Origin: Rhizobium sp. P40RR-XXII
GTDB taxonomy: Bacteria > Pseudomonadota > Alphaproteobacteria > Rhizobiales > Rhizobiaceae
Reading direction: 5' to 3'
Assembly: GCF_012641405.1 (NCBI RefSeq)
Contig: NZ_JABAII010000010.1
Coordinates: 161,238-225,237 of the forward strand
Length of the DNA stretch: 64,000 bases
Shown: positions 49,792 through 60,760 of the stretch, one piece after another
Numbering within the stretch: the stretch's first letter is position 1
Layout of the letters: each line of letters opens with the position of its first letter
Position numbers and translations under genes: made by a program
Notes under the pieces: model-generated
Told to the model about the DNA's origin: nothing
The model's input: only the letters and a program-made list of their open reading frames with translations
The model's database searches: none

Positions 49792-50343
49792 TCAGCCGGC
49801 GCGCGCCAGTTCTTTTTCCAAAACGGAAGTAAAACGCGGATCATCCGCAGTTATATCCGGAGCAAAACGAGCGGCAACCTTGCCGTCGCGGCCGATGAGG
49901 AATTTTTCGAAATTCCAGACGATGCCGCCGTCTTGTCCGGTTTCAAGACCGTGTTTCGCCAGCCGTTCGCGCATGGGGCCGTCCCCGATCGTCTCGACGC
50001 CGGAACCGATCAGGCCGTCATAGAGCGGATGGCGTTCTTCGCCGGTGACGGCGATCTTGGAGAACATCGGGAACTGCACGTCGTAGGTCAGGGTGCAGAA
50101 GCTCAATATTTCGTCGTCGGTGCCCGGCTCCTGGCCCTTGAAGTCATTGGCGGGGAAGCCGGCAATGACAAAGCCCTCGTCACGCTTGTCTTCGTAAAGC
50201 TTTTCCAATCCTTCGTATTGCACCGTCAGGCCGCATTTGGACGCGACGTTGACGACCATGATGACCTTGCCACGATAGTCGGCAAGCGTCGTTTCGCTGC
50301 CGTCGATCCTTTTTACCGGAATATCGAGCACGCTATCGGTCAT
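49792..50343 (-). CDS. Glutathione peroxidase
   Basis: The 183-residue protein is a glutathione peroxidase (BtuE/GPX type): KVIMVVNVASKCGLTVQYEG with the peroxidatic Cys, GFPANDFKGQEPGTDDEILS (usually NQF; here NDF, so the Gln of the tetrad is Asp) and GIVWNFEKFLIGRDGKV with the Trp-Asn pair. It reduces hydrogen and organic peroxides with glutathione or thioredoxin. The ATG at 50343 gives the family length. It is a single gene between the methyltransferase and the peptide-transport block. Confidence 0.9.
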   Translation of the reverse strand: MTDSVLDIPVKRIDGSETTLADYRGKVIMVVNVASKCGLTVQYEGLEKLYEDKRDEGFVIAGFPANDFKGQEPGTDDEILSFCTLTYDVQFPMFSKIAVTGEERHPLYDGLIGSGVETIGDGPMRERLAKHGLETGQDGGIVWNFEKFLIGRDGKVAARFAPDITADDPRFTSVLEKELARAG

Positions 50344-50423
50344 TTGATTCAACTCCAGATGAGATGGAAAACAGAATGTCGATATTTGCCCGGATTTCGA
50401 CTTCGTCAAGGCCGGAAACAGGC

Positions 50424-52274
<1,851 letters not shown>

Positions 52275-52324
52275 GGAGTTCCCCTTATGATTTTGCTGAC
52301 CGTTCGGGCATTGGTCGACGTCGT

Positions 52325-53083
52325 TCACGATGGTTGCGTCGTCGTCGCCCTTGATGCCGAAGGGCGGTCCCCCGCAATCCTTGCGGCTTCGAGGGCGGCG
52401 ATCTTTTCGTCGATTTCGCGCCGGTCGCTCATGCCGCTCGGGTTCTGCCGTGTCGGCATGGTTTCGGCGACATGCAGATAGCGTTCCTGCGCAACCGCAT
52501 AGAGACGTTCGAGTTCGGCAAGCGGATCGGCACTGTCATCGACGCGAATGTTCAGCCAGGCATAATCCTGGTCACGGTGGATGACGAGCGCGGCCGATTG
52601 CTTGCCACGTTTGTCACCGCCGGCATCTTCGCCCGCTCGCATCGCTTCGAGCAGACGCTCGGCAAGCGGTTTTCCCTTGGTTTTCCTGAAGGTCGCAAGC
52701 GTCTCGGCGATCACTTGCGGCCCCGCCAGCATATTGCCGGCGACCGAGACGTTATCGTCGATCAGATGGCCGGCCCAATCAATGCACTTTTGACCGGTGT
52801 AAGCAGCGTTGTTGCCCTTGCTGTCTATCAGATGGAACTGGCGCTGTTCGCGGCCGTCGTCACGGACACTCAGCGCCTCGACGATCTCGGCTGGCGCACG
52901 GCCGGTTGCCAGCATCGCAAGTCCGTCGATGCCGTAAAGCGGGTTGGCGAAGGCCTGCGTCGCAACAGCACCGATGCCGCCGCGAATATGGGGCACGATG
53001 CTGCCGACGGCAAAGAAGCGTGTGGCGACGGCGATGGCGAGATGTCCGGTTTCCGGCTCGCGGGCTACGATGGACCAGGTCAT
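52325..53083 (-). CDS. DUF1028-family protein (Ntn-hydrolase-like)
   Basis: The 252-residue protein starts MTWSIVAREPETGHLAIAVA and has TQAFANPLYGIDGLAMLATG and AGNMLAGPQVIAETLATF, the conserved core of DUF1028. The family is predicted to have an Ntn-hydrolase fold; its substrate is not established. Genes of this family often lie next to peptide transporters and gamma-glutamyltransferases, as here. It is 4 bp from the GGT gene (stop 53088) and 50 bp from the ATPase gene, so it is part of the operon. A cytoplasmic role in hydrolysing an imported peptide is plausible. Confidence 0.88.
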   Translation of the reverse strand: MTWSIVAREPETGHLAIAVATRFFAVGSIVPHIRGGIGAVATQAFANPLYGIDGLAMLATGRAPAEIVEALSVRDDGREQRQFHLIDSKGNNAAYTGQKCIDWAGHLIDDNVSVAGNMLAGPQVIAETLATFRKTKGKPLAERLLEAMRAGEDAGGDKRGKQSAALVIHRDQDYAWLNIRVDDSADPLAELERLYAVAQERYLHVAETMPTRQNPSGMSDRREIDEKIAALEAARIAGDRPSASRATTTQPS

Positions 53084-53087
53084 CGGC

Positions 53088-54875
53088 CTATCTCCCGATC
53101 GCGTAGGCTTGCATCAAACGCGGTGTGGCTGCAGCGCGCAGGAGGCCATCGGCATCGCGGCGTGCTGCGGTCAACCGGCCGACCGTCCATTCCGGCGCGA
53201 CAGTCAGCTTGTGGCCTTTGCCGCGAAGTGCATCGAGCACCTCGGCGCTGAAATTTGCCTCCGCCGTCAGGCCGCCCGGTTCGCTGGTGCGCGGATAGAA
53301 GGAGCTTGGGAAATGGGTGCTGTGGAACAACGGTTTGTCGATCGCTTCCTGCAGGTTCAATCGGTGATGGACATAGCGCAGGAAGAAGGAGAGCTGCCAC
53401 TGCTCCTGCTGGTCGCCGCCGGGGGTGCCGAAGGCAAGCGTCGGGCGTCCCTCATGCAAGGCGATCGTCGGGGTCAGCGTCGTGCGTGGCCGCTTGCCTG
53501 GAGCGAGCGAGGAGGGCAGGCCAGGTTGCAGCCAGAACATCTGCGCGCGGGAATTCAGGCAGAAGCCGAGGCCTGGAATGGTCGGCGAGGATTGCAGCCA
53601 TCCGCCGGAAGGCGTCACCGACACCATGTTGCCCTCGCGGTCGATGACGTCGATATGCACGGTATCACCGCGCTTCTCGGTCAAATGCGACATTGTCGGC
53701 TCATAGACCGCGCCGCCCTTGGCTTCCGGCGCGTCGAGCATTCGCATGGTTAGATCGTACTGGTTTTCGAAGCCGGCGAGCTTGCCCGGGCGCAGGGTGA
53801 GCGACGCTTCCGGCGAAATCAGCCGGCGGCGCTCCTCGGCATAGGCGTCGGATAGCAGGGTCTCAAGCGGTATGGTGGTGAAGTTCGGATCGCCGTAATA
53901 GACCTCGCGATCGGCAAAGGCGAGTTTCATCGCCTCGGTAACGGTGTGGACGAAATCGGCTCCGGCAGGATCCACGCCGGCCAGATCGAAGCCCTTGAGC
54001 AGTGACAGCGCCTGCAGGAAGACCGGCCCCTGACCCCACGGGCCGATCTTGGCGACCGTCCAGCCGTGATAATCGTAGGTCTGCGGCGCCTCGATCGTCG
54101 CCCGCCAGTTGGCCATGTCGTCGGCTGATAGAACGCCCTTGTGGCGCTCGCCGCTTGCATCCATGACTTCAGCCTTGCTGACATAGGTGTCGATCGCTTC
54201 GGCGACAAAGCCGCGATAAAAAGCATTGCGCGCCGCTTCGATCTGCGCGTCACGATCGCTCTTGCTTTCCGCCTCGGCAACGACACGCTTCCAGGTTTCC
54301 GCGAGAACCGGGTTCTTGAAATTGGACCAGGGTTCGGGAACGGAGCCGCCAGGAAGCCAGGTTTCAAAGGAGGTCGGCCATTCCTTGCGGTAGAAATCGG
54401 CAAGCCCAGCAATGGTGGCGGAGACGCGCGGCAGGACCGGATGACCCTTCTCTGCATAATGGATCGCCGGCTCGAGAACATCGCGCACGGTCAGCCTGCC
54501 ATAATCGCGCAGCATCAGCATCCAGCCGTCGAAGGCGCCGGGGATGACGGTCGCAAGCAGGCCATCGCCGGGGATCAGCTTCAATCCCTCGCGTGTGTAA
54601 TGCTCGATCGTTGCGCCTGCCGGCGCTGGTCCCTGGGCGCAGATGACCTCGACCTTGTCCTTCTTTTTTGAATAGAGGATGGCGGGCATGTCGCCGCCCG
54701 GCCCGCAGAGATGCGGCTCGACGATCTGCAGCACGAAGCCGGTCGCCACAGCCGCATCGAAGGCGTTGCCGCCCTTCTCGAGAATGCTCATGCCGACGGC
54801 AGAGGCGATCCAGTGCGTTGACGTGACGACGCCGAAGGTTCCGAGGATTTCGGGGCGTGTGGTGAATGCGGTCAT
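53088..54875 (-). CDS. Gamma-glutamyltransferase-family protein, copy 2
   Basis: The 595-residue protein is a GGT-family Ntn hydrolase: VVTSTHWIASAVGMSILEKG, NAFDAAVATGFVLQIVEPHL and CGPGGDMPAILYSKKK. The autoprocessing Thr is in KRGDTVHIDVIDREGNMVSV, and TPGGDQQEQWQLSFFLRYV near the C-terminus is the small-subunit region. No signal peptide is visible, so it should act on substrates already imported by the Dpp-type system of the same operon. The ATG at 54875 has AAAGGG upstream; a GTG three codons earlier is possible. It differs from copy 1 in length and sequence. Confidence 0.9.
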   Translation of the reverse strand: MTAFTTRPEILGTFGVVTSTHWIASAVGMSILEKGGNAFDAAVATGFVLQIVEPHLCGPGGDMPAILYSKKKDKVEVICAQGPAPAGATIEHYTREGLKLIPGDGLLATVIPGAFDGWMLMLRDYGRLTVRDVLEPAIHYAEKGHPVLPRVSATIAGLADFYRKEWPTSFETWLPGGSVPEPWSNFKNPVLAETWKRVVAEAESKSDRDAQIEAARNAFYRGFVAEAIDTYVSKAEVMDASGERHKGVLSADDMANWRATIEAPQTYDYHGWTVAKIGPWGQGPVFLQALSLLKGFDLAGVDPAGADFVHTVTEAMKLAFADREVYYGDPNFTTIPLETLLSDAYAEERRRLISPEASLTLRPGKLAGFENQYDLTMRMLDAPEAKGGAVYEPTMSHLTEKRGDTVHIDVIDREGNMVSVTPSGGWLQSSPTIPGLGFCLNSRAQMFWLQPGLPSSLAPGKRPRTTLTPTIALHEGRPTLAFGTPGGDQQEQWQLSFFLRYVHHRLNLQEAIDKPLFHSTHFPSSFYPRTSEPGGLTAEANFSAEVLDALRGKGHKLTVAPEWTVGRLTAARRDADGLLRAAATPRLMQAYAIGR

Positions 54876-54897
54876 TGTGTGCACCCTTTCAGTTTAT

Positions 54898-55776
54898 TCA
54901 TGCTTCGCGCGGGTCGAGCGCATCGCGCATGCCGTCGCCGAGGAGGTTGAAGCCGATCACGACGAGGAAGATGGCGGTACCCGGCCACATGGCCATCCAG
55001 GGCGCCTGTTCGAGATAATTCTTGGCGACATTGAGCATGGAGCCCCAGCTCGGGGACGGTGCCTGTTGGCCGAGCCCGAGGAAGGAGAGGCTCGCTTCCG
55101 CGATGATCGCGGTTGCGATGGTGAGCGTCGCCTGGACGAGGATGGGCGCGAAGACATTGGGCAGGATGTAGCGCATGATAATGCTGGTGTGGCGCAGGCC
55201 GATCGATCGGGCGCCCTCGACGTAATCCTCCGTCTTGACCGCCAATACCTGGCCGCGCGTCAGCCGCACGAAGACCGGCGTTGCCGACAATCCGATCGCG
55301 ATCATCGCATTGGTGAGGCTCGGGCCGAGGAAGGCGGCAAGCGCAATGGCGGTGATCAGGAAAGGCATCGCCAGAAAGGCTTCGGTGATGCGCGAGATGA
55401 TCTGGTCGATCCAGCCGCCGTAATAGCCGGAGATCAGGCCGAAAGGCACCCCGATCGCAACGGCGATGGCGACCGAGAAGATGCCGGCCATGAGTGACGC
55501 CTGTGCGCCCCAGATCATGCGGGAGAGAATGTCCCTTCCGAGATCGTCGGTGCCAAGCCAATGGGCGGCCGATGGCGCCTTGCGGATCGCCGACCAGCTT
55601 GTGGCAACCGGATCGGGAATCGGCAGGAGCGGTGCCAGCGCGGCGATCGCGGTAAAGAACAGGATAACGGCAAGCCCGACCAGGGCTCCCTTGTTGGCCC
55701 TCAGCTTTCGCCAGGCCCGATTGGGCGCGCGCTTGGCGGAGGGAGCTGCCGCGGTCGTCTGGACGATCGTGCTCAT
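54898..55776 (-). CDS. Peptide ABC transporter permease (DppC-like)
   Basis: The 292-residue protein has six membrane segments and the DppC-type features HWLGTDDLGRDILSRMIWGA and the EAA loop KTEDYVEGARSIGLRHTSII. Its ATG at 55776 overlaps the end of the DppB-like gene by 4 bp. Together with DppB it forms the channel for the binding protein encoded upstream. The gamma-glutamyltransferase gene follows after 22 bp. Confidence 0.93.
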   Translation of the reverse strand: MSTIVQTTAAAPSAKRAPNRAWRKLRANKGALVGLAVILFFTAIAALAPLLPIPDPVATSWSAIRKAPSAAHWLGTDDLGRDILSRMIWGAQASLMAGIFSVAIAVAIGVPFGLISGYYGGWIDQIISRITEAFLAMPFLITAIALAAFLGPSLTNAMIAIGLSATPVFVRLTRGQVLAVKTEDYVEGARSIGLRHTSIIMRYILPNVFAPILVQATLTIATAIIAEASLSFLGLGQQAPSPSWGSMLNVAKNYLEQAPWMAMWPGTAIFLVVIGFNLLGDGMRDALDPREA

Positions 55777-56720
55777 AGAGCTGCCCTCATGCGCGGGTTG
55801 AGGAGGACATAGAGAATGTCGGCAATGAGGTTCATCGCGATGAAGCCGGCGGCGGTGCAAAGCACCACGCCCTGCACGACCGCATAATCCCGGTTGAAGA
55901 CCGCATCGACGATCAGCTTGCCGAAGCCGGGGATGGTGAAGATCTGCTCGGTCAAAACGGCGCCGGCCAGAAGCTCGCCGAAGAGCAGGGCACTGACGGT
56001 AACGATGGGCAGGATGGCGTTGCGAAAACTGTGCTGCAGGACGACGGCCATCTCCGGCAGGCCCTTGGCACGTGCAGTTCGGATATAATCGCTGCTGAGC
56101 ACGCTCAACATCGAGGAGCGCGTATGGCGCATGAGCGTGGCGGCCAGCGCGTTGCCGAGCACGAAGGACGGCATGAGCATCGTCTGAATCGAGCGCAAGG
56201 GGTCATCGAAGAAGGGCTGATAGCCGGAGGCGGGAAGCCAGTGGAGCTTCACCGAAACCAGCAGGATCAGCATGATACCGAGCCAGAAGTTCGGCACGGA
56301 AAGCCCGAAAAGCGCAACGATATTGGCGAGAAAATCGATGATCGTATTCTTTTTGACGGCGGCGAGGATGCCCATGGGGATGCCGATCGCGAAAGCGAAG
56401 ATCATCGACATGACCGCGAGCTGGATGGTGACCGGCAGCTTTTCGGCGACGAGCGTGAGCACCGGCTGATTGGTGCGCAGCGAGACGCCAAGGTCGCCCT
56501 TTGCGATGCCCTGCAGCCAGTAGCCATACTGATAGATGACGGGGTCATTCAGGCGATATTTCTCGCGAAGCAGTTCGAGAACCTGCGGATCGCGCTCTTC
56601 GCCTGCCATGGCGAGCACCGGATCGCCCGGCAGAAGCTTCTGCAGGGAGAAGACGAAGATCGAAATGATCAGCAGCGTCGGTATGGCGACGAGCAGCCTC
56701 TTTCCGATATAGCTATACAT
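55773..56720 (-). CDS. Peptide ABC transporter permease (DppB-like)
   Basis: The 315-residue protein begins MYSYIGKRLLVAIPTLLIIS, the conserved start of DppB/OppB permeases. It also has LLPGDPVLAMAGEERDPQVL and the EAA loop SSDYIRTARAKGLPEMAVVL. Six membrane helices are seen. The gene follows the binding-protein gene after about 70 bp and overlaps dppC by 4 bp. Confidence 0.93.
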   Translation of the reverse strand: MYSYIGKRLLVAIPTLLIISIFVFSLQKLLPGDPVLAMAGEERDPQVLELLREKYRLNDPVIYQYGYWLQGIAKGDLGVSLRTNQPVLTLVAEKLPVTIQLAVMSMIFAFAIGIPMGILAAVKKNTIIDFLANIVALFGLSVPNFWLGIMLILLVSVKLHWLPASGYQPFFDDPLRSIQTMLMPSFVLGNALAATLMRHTRSSMLSVLSSDYIRTARAKGLPEMAVVLQHSFRNAILPIVTVSALLFGELLAGAVLTEQIFTIPGFGKLIVDAVFNRDYAVVQGVVLCTAAGFIAMNLIADILYVLLNPRMRAAL

Positions 56721-56790
56721 GGGCAGATCCTCGCCGCGATGTCGAATGCGAGAGTGCCATGCGGGAGAAGACCCGCATGGCATCTCCGGC

Positions 56791-58299
56791 TCAATTGCTC
56801 TTCTTCACGCCGACGAGGCGGATCATTCCGTCCGGAGACGGAGTAAAGCCGGATACCTTCTTGTTGTAAGCCCAGATCCAGGCCTGATGCCCGAGGAAGA
56901 TGATCGGCAGGTCCTCGTTCAGGATGGCTTCTGCCGCATCGTATTTCTGCTTGCGTAGCGTATTGTCCTGCGACCGGCGTGCCTCCAGCAGTAACGTGTC
57001 GACCTGCGGATTGCTGTATTTGGAATCGTTGAGGCCGGCGCCCGTTGTCACAAATTGCTGGATATTGCCGTCGGGATCGGAGCGGCCGGACCAATCGGAG
57101 CGGCTGAGCTGGTAGTTGCCACTCGATTGCGCATCAAGCAGGGTTGCGAATTCGGTCGTCTTCAGCGTCACGTCGAAACCTGCTTCGGCGACCATCGACT
57201 GGACGATCTGCATCATCTGCATGGACACTGGGTTGTTGGCGACCGCAAGCTCGACGGGGATGCGATCGAACCCCGCAGCCTTGACCAGTGCCTTGGCCTT
57301 GTCGACGTCGCGGGCCGGCACAGGAATATCCTTGTTGAACCAGGGGCTGTTCGGCGCAAAAGGCTGGTTGCCGGCAAGTCCGGTGTTGTCGAAGACGATC
57401 TGCATGGCGGCTTCGCGGTCGATCGCGAGCGAGAATGCCTGGCGCAGCCGTTTATCCTTGCCGATCGGATTGTCGGCGCGCGGACCGTTGCCGATATTGG
57501 CATAGACGCCGAGCCAGCCGGTGCCGACAGCATCGGCATAGACGAGATTGGAATCGCCCTTGACCGTTCCTGCATCGGATGCGGCGACGCGCTCGATCAT
57601 GTCGAGATCGCCGGAACGCAGATTCGCGAGGCGAACCGTCGTGTCGGGGATCGGCAGATAAGTGACCTTGTCGATGAAGATCTTGTCCTTGTTCCAGTAA
57701 TCCTGGAATTTTTCGAGCACGATGCGGTCCTGCTGTACGCGCTCGACGAATTTGAACGGACCGGAGCAGACGGGATGATCGCCGAATTTTGCGCCGGCAG
57801 CCTTTGCCGCCGTCGGCGAGACCATCATGCCGGAACGGTCGGAGAGCTGGGCCAGCAGCGTGACGTCGGGCGCCTTCAGGGTGAAGGTGACTTGGTATTC
57901 GCCAGATGCTTCAACCTTGGCGACGGAGGAAAGCTCGCTCTTGCGGCGCGATTCCGGCATGGTCTGGTAGCGCTGGATATTATCGACCACGGCCTGGGCG
58001 TTGAACGGCGTCTCGTCCTGGAACTTGACGCCCTGGCGCAGCTCCATGATCAGCTGCTTGCCATCCGCCGACCACTTCCAGGAGGTGGCGAGCTGCGGTA
58101 CGAACTGCAGGTCGGGGGTGACATCGACAAGCTTGTCGCAGAGCGCGGTATAGACGATGCGACCGACGAAAGTGCGGGATTGGGCGGGGTCCAGCGCGTC
58201 GGCGTCGTCCTGCAGGCCGATCTTGAGCTCGACAGCGAGGGACGGCAGCGCAATCAAAGCGCCGGCGGCAAGCGATGTCAGGAATTTGGCGATCTTCAT
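56791..58299 (-). CDS. Peptide ABC transporter substrate-binding protein (family 5)
   Basis: The 502-residue protein has a signal peptide (MKIAKFLTSLAAGALIALPS, cleavage near LAV-E) and the family-5 fold: LQDDADALDPAQSRTFVGRI, VKFQDETPFNAQAVVDNIQR, DHPVCSGPFKFVERVQQDRI and DKRLRQAFSLAIDREAAM. It binds a peptide or a related compound such as glutathione or a gamma-glutamyl peptide. It is the first transporter gene downstream of the FadR-type regulator, and the gene order binding protein-DppB-DppC-GGT-DUF1028-ATPase suggests a gamma-glutamyl peptide. No lipoprotein box is present. Confidence 0.92.
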   Translation of the reverse strand: MKIAKFLTSLAAGALIALPSLAVELKIGLQDDADALDPAQSRTFVGRIVYTALCDKLVDVTPDLQFVPQLATSWKWSADGKQLIMELRQGVKFQDETPFNAQAVVDNIQRYQTMPESRRKSELSSVAKVEASGEYQVTFTLKAPDVTLLAQLSDRSGMMVSPTAAKAAGAKFGDHPVCSGPFKFVERVQQDRIVLEKFQDYWNKDKIFIDKVTYLPIPDTTVRLANLRSGDLDMIERVAASDAGTVKGDSNLVYADAVGTGWLGVYANIGNGPRADNPIGKDKRLRQAFSLAIDREAAMQIVFDNTGLAGNQPFAPNSPWFNKDIPVPARDVDKAKALVKAAGFDRIPVELAVANNPVSMQMMQIVQSMVAEAGFDVTLKTTEFATLLDAQSSGNYQLSRSDWSGRSDPDGNIQQFVTTGAGLNDSKYSNPQVDTLLLEARRSQDNTLRKQKYDAAEAILNEDLPIIFLGHQAWIWAYNKKVSGFTPSPDGMIRLVGVKKSN

Positions 58300-58382
58300 T
58301 TCGTTCTCCTGTTTATCGTTTTCGTTTTTTGCAGTCTCGATCGGTTTCCTCTCCGGTCGTAGTCTGGCAGGCCTGGCTTCGG

Positions 58383-59120
58383 TCAGCCCACCTCTTCAGT
58401 CAGCGGCTCTTCCGCCTGGCGCGCATCAAGGGAAGTGATGCGGATCAGGCTTTCCTGAAGCATCAAGAGATGCTCGCGCATGGCTTCGGCCGCCTTCATC
58501 GGGTTGCGCGCCGCAATCGCATCGATGATCGTTCTATGCTGCGCATAGGAGACCGGGCGCGTCTTGTTGACGCTGCGGGCCAATTCGCGAATGGTTTGCC
58601 AGGCTTCGTCCTGTCGCACGTGGTTGATCACATCGAAAATGGTCAGGAAGAACTGGTTGCCGGCGCTTTGCGCGATCAGCCGGTGCAATGCGCCGTCCCA
58701 AAGTTCGCGGCTGTCGGCATCGTCGCTGGCGGTGATCTTCTTTGCCAGTTCATACATGCGGTCGATGTCGTCGGGCTTGGCGCGCATGGCGGCGAGCTGA
58801 GCCAGTTGCGGCTCGATACGCAGGCGGACTTCCATCACCTCCATGAGATCCGTGCCGGCAACAAGCGTGCTGACATGCTGGCTCCAGTTGTCGGGGCGTT
58901 GCCCGACATACGTTCCCGAGCCTTGGCGACGCCAGACGTGGCCTTCTGCTTCCAATACTTCAAGCGCCCGGCGGATCGCGCGCCGGCTGACGCCAAGTGC
59001 CTCCGACAGCGCCCGCTCCGTCGGCAGCTTTCCGTCCGCCGGCAGATCGGCCGATTTCAAAAGCCCTCGCAGCCTTTCCAGGGCGTGAACCGAATTTTCC
59101 GGGAGGCTGCTGGTTGTCAT
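58383..59120 (-). CDS. FadR/GntR-family transcriptional regulator
   Basis: The 245-residue protein has the GntR winged helix (LKSADLPADGKLPTERALSE, ALGVSRRAIRRALEVLEAEG, HVWRRQGSGTYVG) and an all-helical FadR-type C-domain (FCD) with LMEVMEVRLRIEPQLAQLAA (Arg/Glu) and a later metal-binding His pattern (AQHRTIIDAIAARNPMKAAE, AMREHL). The ATG at 59120 is preferred to a TTG at 59153. An inverted repeat 10 bp upstream is its likely operator. It leads the peptide-transport operon and probably represses it, with an amino or peptide-derived acid as inducer. Confidence 0.9.
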   Translation of the reverse strand: MTTSSLPENSVHALERLRGLLKSADLPADGKLPTERALSEALGVSRRAIRRALEVLEAEGHVWRRQGSGTYVGQRPDNWSQHVSTLVAGTDLMEVMEVRLRIEPQLAQLAAMRAKPDDIDRMYELAKKITASDDADSRELWDGALHRLIAQSAGNQFFLTIFDVINHVRQDEAWQTIRELARSVNKTRPVSYAQHRTIIDAIAARNPMKAAEAMREHLLMLQESLIRITSLDARQAEEPLTEEVG

Positions 59121-59129
59121 GATGAAGGG

Positions 59130-59152
59130 TGAACCAATTTGAGATTGGTTCA
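59130..59152. promoter_or_regulatory. FadR-type operator upstream of the regulator
   Basis: TGAACCAAT (59130-59138) and ATTGGTTCA (59144-59152) form a perfect 9-bp inverted repeat with a 5-bp spacer. It ends 10 bp from the regulator start, a position that suits autoregulation and control of the peptide operon. Confidence 0.75.
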
Positions 59153-59231
59153 ATAGAAGTTCAACTCGACCGCATCGTCAAGCGCTTTTTTGTGCAATTT
59201 TGGCAATGCACAATATTTGTGCGAAATGCGA

Positions 59232-59259
59232 AAGGCGACCCGCAAAAACGGGTCGCCTT
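59232..59259 (-). terminator. Hairpin terminator after the M81 peptidase gene
   Basis: AAGGCGACCCG (59232-59242) and CGGGTCGCCTT (59249-59259) form an 11-bp stem with a 6-nt loop, 52 bp after the M81 stop codon. The tail on the minus strand (TCGCATTTCGC) is only weakly T-rich. It divides the ROK-M81 transcript from the regulator-transporter transcript. Confidence 0.7.
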
Positions 59260-59310
59260 CTTCAGATGCGAAATGATGATGTTCGGTCTAATGGCTCCCC
59301 GGCAGGAGCC

Positions 59311-60753
59311 TCAGCGACCGACGGCGCGCGCAGAAATCGCCGTCTCGGGCGTGAAGTCGAAATCCTTGTCGAAGGGGTATGTTTGCTTCTGCTTGCGCAG
59401 ACGCGGCAGGCGCTCGACGAACTGGTCGACGACGCCCGGTGACAGCGCCATCAGGTTCGGATTGGCGATCGGCGCCAGCTCCGGTGAGAGATAGCCGGAT
59501 TTGACGACGATGATCTTCGCCTTGTGCGGATCAAGCCCGAGGCGGGTGAAATCGGCGATGTTGTGATAGGGGCGGCGCTTGGCCGACAGGACGAGGTCGA
59601 TGCCGCCGATCGAAACGACGGCTTGCGCATCGCTCGCATCCGCGACCTCGAGCAGGAATTTGACGATGAAGCTGCCCTTTACCGGCTTGCTTCCCTTGGT
59701 GTCGAGCGATGCGCCGACGGAAAGATCAAGGGTGGCGCCGAGGCCGGCGACGTAGCAGGCTTGGGTGGCGGCCTTGTCGGCAATGCCGGCGAAGATGACG
59801 CCTTGCGCTTCCTTGACAATGAGTTCCGCTAGGACTTCGGCACGGTCGCCGACGCCACCGCCGGTCGGATTGTCGCCGGATTCCGCCAGAACCACGGGCG
59901 CAGTCGTGCTGGCGATTGCCTTGGCGATACATTCTTCGATCGAGCCGGTTTCGGAGCCGAAAACGAAATCCTTGCGCGCGTCCCAATAGGCCTGCGCGAT
60001 GCGTTTTGCTTCGCGCTCGAGAACGGCGCGATCCGTGCCGGTCATGATGGCGGCCGCCGTGGCGCGCGGTTCGTCGGCCCAGACATAGCCGACCATCAAG
60101 GAAGCGTCCCAGACGCCGTCGAGGGCATCGATTCCGGGCAGCATGTCGTAAAGGCTCTTGGCTGGCTCGTCGACCGTGCTGGTGCGTTCGCCTGGCAGCA
60201 CCACGGGGATCGGCGCCCAGAGCAGGAGCGGCTTGACGCCGGTCTTCAGGCTTTCCGTCAGCATCTTGACGGCGCGGCGCATGGTTTCCTCGACATCGAT
60301 ATGCGGCGCCGTGCGATAGGTGGAATACATGTCGAGCGCATCGATGATGCGCTGGGTAACATTGCCATGCAGGTCGTAGCTGGCCGAGACCATGCAGTCG
60401 TCGCCGACGACGGCGCGGGCCGCGCTGATCCAGTCGCCTTCGGCATCTTCCATGCCCTCGACATACATGGCGCCGTGCATGGCGAGATAAAGCCCGTCAA
60501 GCGGGAGCAATGCCTTCAGCCCCTCCAGGAATTCCGCCTTGAAGGCCTCGTAGGTGTGGCGCGCGACAGGACCGCCGGCGATCGCTCTGGCATGGATGGT
60601 CGGCAGGAACTCGCCGTCATAGTCCTTCAGAAAAGCGAAGTAGGGCGCGTCGGTCAGCGCCGCGCCACGCAGGACGCGAAAATCCTTCTCTTCGTTCAAG
60701 ACGGGATTATAGGTGCTGCATTCGATGTGAATGCCTCCGACGGCGATGCGCAT
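59311..60753 (-). CDS. M81-family metallopeptidase (MlrC/microcystinase C-like)
   Basis: The 480-residue protein belongs to the M81/MlrC family: RIAVGGIHIECSTYNPVLNE, LYLAMHGAMYVEGMEDAEGD, SASYDLHGNVTQRIIDALDM and VVLAESGDNPTGGGVGDRAE. The His, Glu and Asp residues in these motifs are the expected zinc ligands. MlrC cleaves linear peptides made from microcystin; most relatives have unknown substrates and are frequent in soil alphaproteobacteria. The ATG at 60753 follows the ROK gene by 7 bp, so the two are one operon. It probably acts in the cytoplasm on an imported peptide or amide. Confidence 0.9.
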   Translation of the reverse strand: MRIAVGGIHIECSTYNPVLNEEKDFRVLRGAALTDAPYFAFLKDYDGEFLPTIHARAIAGGPVARHTYEAFKAEFLEGLKALLPLDGLYLAMHGAMYVEGMEDAEGDWISAARAVVGDDCMVSASYDLHGNVTQRIIDALDMYSTYRTAPHIDVEETMRRAVKMLTESLKTGVKPLLLWAPIPVVLPGERTSTVDEPAKSLYDMLPGIDALDGVWDASLMVGYVWADEPRATAAAIMTGTDRAVLEREAKRIAQAYWDARKDFVFGSETGSIEECIAKAIASTTAPVVLAESGDNPTGGGVGDRAEVLAELIVKEAQGVIFAGIADKAATQACYVAGLGATLDLSVGASLDTKGSKPVKGSFIVKFLLEVADASDAQAVVSIGGIDLVLSAKRRPYHNIADFTRLGLDPHKAKIIVVKSGYLSPELAPIANPNLMALSPGVVDQFVERLPRLRKQKQTYPFDKDFDFTPETAISARAVGR

Positions 60754-60760
60754 GGGAACC

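Noticed and set aside
57055..58362. A 435-codon plus-strand frame
   Set aside because: It is antisense to the family-5 binding protein, which has a signal peptide and all expected motifs.
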